From NCBI GenBank assembly GCA_020629815.1, contig JAHDCN010000082.1, positions 1 through 10,628 on the forward strand: a DNA stretch of 10,628 nucleotides, given 5' to 3'. Positions 5,662-10,628 of the stretch are shown here, piece after piece. Both the position numbers and the translations under genes were made by a program. The DNA comes from Verrucomicrobiota bacterium. Its GTDB lineage: Bacteria > Verrucomicrobiota > Verrucomicrobiia > Verrucomicrobiales > DEV007. The notes beneath the pieces are model-generated. The model searched no databases. It saw only the letters and a list, made by a program, of their open reading frames with translations, and was not told the origin of the DNA. Every line of letters starts with the position of its first letter. The first letter of the stretch is position 1.

Positions 5662-8210
5662 GCAATCAGTCCCCTCCCCTCGAGTTTCCGCTCAGCACGG
5701 CACAGGTCCGAACCTTGCCGAACGGTATTGAGCTAATCACCAAAGAGGATTCCTCTGCATCCGTGGTCAGTCTGCAGGCCTGGTGCCGCGCAGGAAGCAT
5801 ACACGAAAGTCACCGACTCGGTGCCGGGATGTCGCATTTCCTGGAGCACATGCTCTTCAAAGGCACTGATCGCAGAGAAGCCAGTGACATTGCCAAATCC
5901 GTGCAAGCACTTGGCGGTTATATCAACGCCTACACCTCTTTCGACCGAACCGTTTATTGGATCGATGCGCCCTCGTCGGGTGCTTCGGGATGCCTGGACA
6001 TACTGTGCGACGTAGTCGGGCATGCATCAATTCCTGAAGAGGAGTTTGAAAAAGAACGCGAAGTAATTCGGCGTGAGATTGCAATGGGCGAGGACAGCCC
6101 GGATTCCGTCCTCAGCAAAATGCTGTTTCGCAATTTGCGAATGAAGCATCCCTGCCGCTATCCGGTCATTGGCCACCTTGATCTTTTCAATCAATTGTCC
6201 CGAGATGACCTCTACGACTACTACCGAACCAGATATTCGCCGGAAAATCTGTTCCTTGTTGTCGTAGGAGATATAGACTCTGACGCGGTGTACGATGACG
6301 TCAGTAAACACCTTGGTGAATTGGAAAGGCAACCTATCCCCTCCTCGATTTTTCCCGAGGAACCAAGGCAGATTGGAATCCGAAGAGACGATCAAGTTTT
6401 TCCCACGGACTTGTATCGCGCTCGATTCGGATGGCAAGTTCCAGATGTAACTCATCCCGATGTCCCTGCGCTCGATTTGCTGGCCTCGGTTCTCGGTGGG
6501 GGCCGAAGTTCACGTTTATTCCAATCAATTCGCGAAGAAAAGCAGCTCGCACACAGCGTATCTGCCTATGCGTACACACCCTCGTTCGACGGAGTATTCG
6601 CAATCACTTTTGATTCAGAAGCTGACAAGGCAGCTGCCACAGAACAGGAGGTTTTCGCTGAACTGGAAAAACTGAAGAACGAAGGAGTCAGTCAGGAAGA
6701 GATTGCGAAAGTGCGCAGCCAGGCATTGAGTTCCCAGTTTTCCACCCTGAGCAGCATGCGGGCTCAGGCTTCAGATTTAGGCTCCAACTGGATCCTCACC
6801 AGAAATCTCGATTTCACCCGCGACTACGTAGATCATTTGCAGGCCTTGAGCCCCGACGATGTAACGGAAGCAGCCAGAAAATATCTTCCGTTTCACACCT
6901 ATACCCGTGTGAGTCTTCGCCCCGCTGAAAGTGACGCGCAGCCGGCTTCATCAAAATCAGCAACCGCCAGCCGGTCTGAAGATATTCGCAAGGTTGAACT
7001 CGAGAATGGCCTAACCGTTCTCCTCCTGGAAGACAAACGAGTTCCTTTTGTTCAAGCAACAGCAGCATTTCGTGGAGGCCTACTCGCGGAGACCAGCGCG
7101 AACAGTGGGATCACCCAACTAATGGGACGACTTCTCACACGCGACACGAAAAAGAGATCCGGCCGGGAACTCGTCGAAGCAATCGAATCCGTAGGCGGCG
7201 GAATCAGCGGCAGTATTGGCAACAATACCTTTGGTGTCGGTGTTGGCGCGATGCGCAACGATTTAGATCTTGTGGTAGATTTACTGGGAGAGTCAGTTCT
7301 CGAACCCGCATTTCTCGAAGAAGTGCTGGAAAAAGAAAAGAGCTTCCAGATCTCCGGGATTAAGGCGGAGGCAGACCGTCCGTTCACGATCGCAATGAAA
7401 CAATTGCGCAAGGAACTCTACGGTATTCACCCGTATGGCCTTGAGTCCAGCGGCACGCCCGAGTCGGTCTCCTCAGTCAAACGAGTTGATATCCAGCAAT
7501 TTCACTCCCAGTTGGTCACTGGGAGAAATGGAGTGCTCGGAGTTTTTGGAGATCTTGATCTCAACCAGGCGGAAGATTTGGTACGAAGCCGTTTTGAATC
7601 CGGCATGCCTCCGGGTGAGAAGCAATTCGCCGGCAGTGGGATGTTTTCTCTCCCCGAAAAATACGGGCAAATTGCTCAGATGACCCACGAGAAAGAACAA
7701 GCTATTCTGCTGATCGCTTTTCCTACTGTCGATCTAACTCATCAGGATAACCCTTCTCTGGAAATGATCGATGAAGCCTGCAGCGATATGGCGTCGCGCA
7801 TGTTCATCCGGATTCGTGAAGAATTGGGCTTAGCCTATTCGGTTGGATCCATGCGAATGCTTGGACTTGAACCCGGCTACCTCGCATTCTATTGCGCTAC
7901 TTCTCCCGAGAAACTGGATCTGGTACAGGCAGAAATGCTGGATGAAATTCAGAAAATTGCAGACAACGGACTGGAAACCGAAGAATTCGAAAGAGCCAAA
8001 GCGTCCTGGCTCGGAAGAGAAATCCTGCAATTGCAAAGTGCTAAGCAGTTAGCAGGAGTAGCTACTATCGACGAGCTGGTAGGATTGGGCTGGGACAACT
8101 ACCGCAAATCTCCTGATGTGATTCGCAATCTGACTGCAGATACGATTCACGAAACTGCGGCAAAATATCTCCGTAGTGACAATCGCGTCATCGTTCGATT
8201 GACGAATTAG
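5658..8210 (+). CDS. M16 family zinc metallopeptidase, fused active plus inactive halves
   Basis: 850 residues, roughly twice the length of a single M16B subunit, with no signal peptide. The first half carries the inverted zinc motif HFLEH (60-64) with Glu140 about 75 residues further as the third ligand, inside EREVIRREI. After a Ser/Ala-rich linker (about 425-442) the second half restarts with ELENGLTVLLLEDK. Here the segment aligned with GMSHFLEH reads GITQLMGR (484-491), so both zinc histidines and the catalytic Glu are lost (Gln487, Gly490, Arg491). The second half keeps the Arg720-x6-Tyr727 pair known to hold substrate in the family. The two halves should close into one clam-shell chamber that degrades peptides. 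Translation starts at a TTG overlapping the upstream stop (TTGA); the first in-frame ATG lies within the zinc motif and cannot be the start. Substrate is unknown. Confidence 0.9.
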   Translation: MSNQSPPLEFPLSTAQVRTLPNGIELITKEDSSASVVSLQAWCRAGSIHESHRLGAGMSHFLEHMLFKGTDRREASDIAKSVQALGGYINAYTSFDRTVYWIDAPSSGASGCLDILCDVVGHASIPEEEFEKEREVIRREIAMGEDSPDSVLSKMLFRNLRMKHPCRYPVIGHLDLFNQLSRDDLYDYYRTRYSPENLFLVVVGDIDSDAVYDDVSKHLGELERQPIPSSIFPEEPRQIGIRRDDQVFPTDLYRARFGWQVPDVTHPDVPALDLLASVLGGGRSSRLFQSIREEKQLAHSVSAYAYTPSFDGVFAITFDSEADKAAATEQEVFAELEKLKNEGVSQEEIAKVRSQALSSQFSTLSSMRAQASDLGSNWILTRNLDFTRDYVDHLQALSPDDVTEAARKYLPFHTYTRVSLRPAESDAQPASSKSATASRSEDIRKVELENGLTVLLLEDKRVPFVQATAAFRGGLLAETSANSGITQLMGRLLTRDTKKRSGRELVEAIESVGGGISGSIGNNTFGVGVGAMRNDLDLVVDLLGESVLEPAFLEEVLEKEKSFQISGIKAEADRPFTIAMKQLRKELYGIHPYGLESSGTPESVSSVKRVDIQQFHSQLVTGRNGVLGVFGDLDLNQAEDLVRSRFESGMPPGEKQFAGSGMFSLPEKYGQIAQMTHEKEQAILLIAFPTVDLTHQDNPSLEMIDEACSDMASRMFIRIREELGLAYSVGSMRMLGLEPGYLAFYCATSPEKLDLVQAEMLDEIQKIADNGLETEEFERAKASWLGREILQLQSAKQLAGVATIDELVGLGWDNYRKSPDVIRNLTADTIHETAAKYLRSDNRVIVRLTN

Positions 8211-8305
8211 TTTCTTCTTCAAAGTCTCTTCATACGGGTAGGCAAGCTTCTTTTTAAGAGCCAAACCGTGGACCTTTGTGCCGCAATACCGGTGGCGTTG
8301 AGATT

Positions 8306-8336
8306 CGGTGCAAACAGGAAACCATGTTTCCCGCCG
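8306..8336 (+). other. imperfect hairpin, possible structured RNA
   Basis: CGGTG (8306-8310) can pair with CGCCG (8332-8336), allowing one G-U pair. Inside it GGAAAC (8317-8322) pairs perfectly with GTTTCC (8326-8331) around a CAT loop, leaving CAAACA as a one-sided bulge. No T-run follows, so it is not a classical terminator. It matches no riboswitch consensus that I could recall, including both c-di-GMP classes and cobalamin. Chance folding is possible. Confidence 0.2.
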
Positions 8337-8361
8337 AGGGATTCAGAGCAAAATTCTGGTA

Positions 8362-8376
8362 ATATTTGTAAAATAT
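8362..8376. repeat. short inverted repeat in AT-rich spacer
   Basis: ATATTT and AAATAT flank a GTA centre, a perfect 6-bp inverted repeat about 25 bp upstream of a TATAAT box. It could be an operator site, but AT-rich sequence produces such symmetry easily. Confidence 0.15.
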
Positions 8377-8401
8377 CACTCTTCTTTAATATTTTGATTT
8401 T

Positions 8402-8407
8402 TATAAT
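8402..8407 (+). promoter_or_regulatory. candidate -10 box of the adhesin gene
   Basis: TATAAT is a perfect sigma70 -10 hexamer about 45 bases ahead of the ATG at 8453, in an AT-rich stretch. The sequence 16-18 bp upstream (around CTCTTC) is not a recognisable -35. An alternative pair is TTGATT (8394-8399) with TAAACT (8416-8421) at 16 bp. Either would place the hairpin at 8306-8336 outside the transcript. Confidence 0.35.
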
Positions 8408-8452
8408 TTTTAGAATAAACTCAAATAACCCCGGAATTCAGCCTGTTTTTTT

Positions 8453-10628
8453 ATGAAGCATCTTCTCATCTCCAGTTCCATTAATCCGGAATCGACCAAA
8501 GTTCCCCTCGCATCATCTCTTCGTTTAGCACCGAAGCAAAAGACCACGCTTGCCTTCGTCGATGAGACTGATGAAGTCATTGTTCCGCACCAATCCCGGC
8601 AAGGTGATGATCTTGTTCTGACGCTGGAAACCGGTGAGCAAGTCGTTTTGGATAGCTTTTACTCGGAAGACAATCGGGAGAATATTGTCGAGGTTTTACA
8701 AAACGAAGGTTCAGAAGGCGGGGAGATCGAGCTGCAGTCGCTTGGACTGGGAAGTCTCCCACAATCCGATTTTTCACTGATCCGTCTGTCCAATGTTGAT
8801 CTGTTGCAAAACGATGGGCCACCTCCTGCACCGGCACCAGAATTTCAAACAAGCCAGAGTTCCACAGGCAGCAACTCTTCGTCGAGAAGTGGCGACAGCC
8901 CGCCGGCCCCCTTTACAGAAAGTGAAGAACTCAACAGTCACATCCGGGAAAACGAGCAGCAGACCACCCCTCAGTCGCACACCTTCCAACCAACTCACAG
9001 TGGCGAAAGCAACCAGACTCCTTCTGCGGTGAAGATCGATGAAGATGGATCGACCCAGTTTAATCTGTTGAGCGGAAGCGATTTACCCAACGCACAGGTT
9101 TACTCCATTGATGGCATTCCTCTTTGCCCGGGCGAAACCATTCTTCTCGGCAGTGGAGCTACAGTTTCTCTCGCAGCTGATGGCACGGTTACCTACCTGC
9201 CCAGCAAAAAATATCAGGACCTCAAAGACGGGGAAATGGCAATCGATCAGATTAGCTATACCACAATCGGTTTGAACGGAGAAACCTTCGTTTCGAGTAT
9301 CAGCATTACTATCTGCGGAGTAGACGAGGGCCCTCCGGTTGCTAATCCAGACACTGCATTTGCACTGGAAGATGCCCCGGTGACAATCGACGTCTTGGAA
9401 AACGATGAAGATCCTGAAGGCGACCCTCTCGAAATTTGTGAGGCGAGCGCGACCAACGGCACGGTGGAAATCAATGCCGATGGCACGGTGACATATGTTC
9501 CTGAGCCTGGATTCAATGGCACCGATACCATCTCCTACACAATCAAAGATCCAAGCGGTGAGACCTCAACAACGACTGTCACAGTTACGGTCATTCCTCA
9601 AAACGACGGTCCCATTACCAATCCCGAAGAGATTACTACAGAGGAAGATGTTCCCGTCATGTTGGATGTCCTCGAAAATGACTCGGACCCGGATGGCGAC
9701 CCTCTAATGGTTTGTGAGGCAACTGCACTCAATGGAACAGTGGAGATTTTAGAGGACGGCAAGATCAACTACATCCCGAACCAGGATTTCAACGGTGAGG
9801 ACACAATCACCTACGTAGTCAAAGACCCCTCCGGTGAAACATCCATTTCCACAGTCACCGTTACCGTCGATCCGGTTAACGACGCTCCCGAAGCAGAAGA
9901 CGATGTGATCACCATCGATGAAGACACACCCTCCACGATCACAATTCTGGAAAATGATTCCGATCCCGACGGTGACCCTCTGATGGTTTGCGAAGCCACT
10001 TCTTCACTTGAAGGCACTGTCGTTTCCATCAACGAAGACGGCACACTCGCCTACACGCCTCCAGCCAATTTCACTGGCACCGATACCATCACGTATACGG
10101 TCAAAGATCCAAGTGGTGAAACGTCCACCGCAACAGTCACTGTCACAGTTGATCCGGTAAACGACGCTCCCGAAGCGGAAGACGATGTGATCACCATCGA
10201 TGAAGACACACCCTCCACGATCACAATTCTGGAAAATGATTCCGATCCCGACGGTGACCCTCTGATGGTTTGCGAAGCCACTTCTTCACTTGAAGGCGCT
10301 GTCGTCGCCATCAACGAAGATGGTACCCTCGCCTATACCCCGCCGGCAAATTACACCGGCACCGACACGATCACCTACACGATCAAAGACCCGAGTGGTG
10401 AGACTTCCACCGCCACTGTCACCGTTACGGTTAATCCAGTGAACGATGCGCCTATTGCTATTGATGACATCGCAACAGTCACGGAGGACACCCCTACCAA
10501 TATTGCTGTCCTAACTAACGACTCGGATCCCGATGGTGATCCATTGATGATCTGTGAAGCCACATCTTCACTCGAAGGGGCCGTCATCTCTATCAACGAA
10601 GATGGCACGCTCGCCTACACCCCGCCCG
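8453..10628 (+). CDS. large tandem-repeat surface adhesin, BapA/LapA-like N-terminus, 3' truncated by window edge
   Basis: The frame stays open for 725 codons and has no stop before the right edge, so the protein is larger. There is no hydrophobic signal peptide. Residues 1-115 resemble the prefix of BapA/LapA-type type I secretion adhesins, with GDDLVLTLETGEQVVLDSFY (51-70) as the clearest motif. Residues 119-190 are a Pro/Ser/Thr/Gln-rich linker. Residues 191-291 form a VCBS-like domain (GATVSLAADGTVTYLP). From residue 292 onward come tandem cadherin-like (tandem-95) repeats of 92-94 residues, each with an ILENDSDPDGDPL-type calcium-binding Asp cluster, a DGTxxYxP strand, a GTDTITYTVKDPSGETS segment and a TVTVTV end strand. 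Secretion by a type I system with a C-terminal signal is inferred; that end is not visible. The ATG follows a T7 run without Shine-Dalgarno. Each repeat has one Cys in the same place, unusual for such adhesins. Confidence 0.8.
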   Translation, partial: MKHLLISSSINPESTKVPLASSLRLAPKQKTTLAFVDETDEVIVPHQSRQGDDLVLTLETGEQVVLDSFYSEDNRENIVEVLQNEGSEGGEIELQSLGLGSLPQSDFSLIRLSNVDLLQNDGPPPAPAPEFQTSQSSTGSNSSSRSGDSPPAPFTESEELNSHIRENEQQTTPQSHTFQPTHSGESNQTPSAVKIDEDGSTQFNLLSGSDLPNAQVYSIDGIPLCPGETILLGSGATVSLAADGTVTYLPSKKYQDLKDGEMAIDQISYTTIGLNGETFVSSISITICGVDEGPPVANPDTAFALEDAPVTIDVLENDEDPEGDPLEICEASATNGTVEINADGTVTYVPEPGFNGTDTISYTIKDPSGETSTTTVTVTVIPQNDGPITNPEEITTEEDVPVMLDVLENDSDPDGDPLMVCEATALNGTVEILEDGKINYIPNQDFNGEDTITYVVKDPSGETSISTVTVTVDPVNDAPEAEDDVITIDEDTPSTITILENDSDPDGDPLMVCEATSSLEGTVVSINEDGTLAYTPPANFTGTDTITYTVKDPSGETSTATVTVTVDPVNDAPEAEDDVITIDEDTPSTITILENDSDPDGDPLMVCEATSSLEGAVVAINEDGTLAYTPPANYTGTDTITYTIKDPSGETSTATVTVTVNPVNDAPIAIDDIATVTEDTPTNIAVLTNDSDPDGDPLMICEATSSLEGAVISINEDGTLAYTPP
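9881..10018 (+). repeat. near-identical half-repeat, copy A
   Basis: First 138 bp (46 codons) of unit three. Compared base by base with copy B it shows only two differences, one silent (GCA/GCG) and one changing Thr to Ala. The remaining 144 bp of the two units differ at about 29 positions. Confidence 0.9.
10163..10300 (+). repeat. near-identical half-repeat, copy B
   Basis: First 138 bp of unit four, the partner of copy A. Identity begins right after the shared GTT/GTA-AAC and ends at the GAAGGC codons, where silent differences suddenly become dense. Confidence 0.9.

Larger units (their letters stand above)
8211..8452. other. intergenic region upstream of the adhesin gene
   Basis: The first ~130 bp are GC-balanced and contain an imperfect hairpin (listed separately). 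The last ~100 bp are strongly AT-rich. No credible coding sequence is present: the one open frame on the plus strand (8268-8456) has no family features and runs over the adhesin ATG. No clear intrinsic terminator for the M16 gene could be drawn. Confidence 0.6.
9326..10628 (+). repeat. tandem 92-94-residue cadherin-like repeats (five, last one partial)
   Basis: Equivalent points (the Asp/Glu before the conserved Gly/Ala-Pro) fall at 9326, 9605, 9881, 10163 and 10445, giving unit lengths of 279, 276, 282 and 282 bp. The fifth unit is cut by the window edge. Protein similarity is high throughout; DNA similarity is highest between units three and four. The array probably continues to the right. 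Confidence 0.9.

Noticed and set aside
8240..8262. Intrinsic terminator for the M16 gene
   Set aside because: GGC and GCC flank a T5 run, but the stem has only three paired bases before mismatches and the T-run is in the loop.
8291..8345. c-di-GMP or cobalamin riboswitch ahead of the adhesin
   Set aside because: GCAAAC-like bases drew attention, but the conserved tetraloop-receptor and second-hairpin parts of the c-di-GMP-I class and the cobalamin box could not be found.
8268..8456. Small plus-strand open frame (62 codons) between the M16 and adhesin genes
   Set aside because: It has no family motif, covers the AT-rich promoter block and hairpin, and overlaps the adhesin ATG; composition is that of a non-coding spacer.
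9811..10608. Three similar minus-strand open frames opposite the adhesin repeats
   Set aside because: They are reverse-strand shadows that resemble each other only because the coding repeats do. The plus frame is continuous and has clear domain motifs.
9326..10628. CRISPR-like regular repetition
   Set aside because: Unit length is 276-282 bp, there are no short direct repeats with unique spacers, and the period is that of a protein domain.

Overview
The window reads as an ordinary chromosomal segment of a Verrucomicrobiota bacterium, most likely of the Opitutae/Puniceicoccales type. This rests on a Minf_1886-family gene (named after Methylacidiphilum infernorum), a verrucomicrobial-style single prepilin with a C-terminal DGH motif, and start codons that almost never carry a clear Shine-Dalgarno sequence. 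The lineage is inferred from remembered family distribution, not from a search. Base composition looks moderate and even across the genes, with AT-rich patches only between genes. No tRNA, rRNA, insertion sequence or CRISPR array was seen.

Layout, left to right. The first ~107 bases hold the 5' end of a minus-strand metY-like gene (O-acetylhomoserine sulfhydrylase) that leaves the window on the left. Divergent from it are two plus-strand genes 16 bp apart: a Tat-exported PhoX/DUF839 protein and a zinc/manganese-type ABC substrate-binding protein that has lost three of the four usual ligand positions. They converge on a minus-strand secreted protein with two PepSY-like units. Across an AT-rich divergent intergenic region lies a two-domain CbiX/SirB-type chelatase. 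Its 3' end is 2 bp from that of a minus-strand type II secretion/type IV pilus-like prepilin.

Divergent from the prepilin is a probable two-gene operon: a Minf_1886-family protein, then an 850-residue M16 metallopeptidase whose TTG start overlaps the upstream stop codon. The M16 protein has an intact zinc site in its first half and a degenerate one in its second half.

From 8453 to the right edge runs one open frame without a stop. It encodes the N-terminal 725 residues of a large surface protein: a BapA/LapA-like prefix without a classical signal peptide, a Pro/Ser/Thr-rich linker, one VCBS-like domain, then 92-94-residue tandem cadherin-like (tandem-95 type) repeats. Repeats 3 and 4 are almost identical at DNA level over exactly their first halves and diverged at silent sites in their second halves, a clear mark of intragenic recombination or gene conversion.

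Functionally the region is a set of short independent units (sulfur amino acid synthesis, envelope phosphatase/metal binding, tetrapyrrole metallation, pilin, proteolysis, adhesion), not one pathway. The points most worth following are the adhesin with its conversion tract and one cysteine per repeat, the ligand-poor binding protein next to a PhoX-type metalloenzyme, and the CbiX whose N-terminal half lost one active-site histidine. I did not find convincing evidence of an entirely new multi-gene system.
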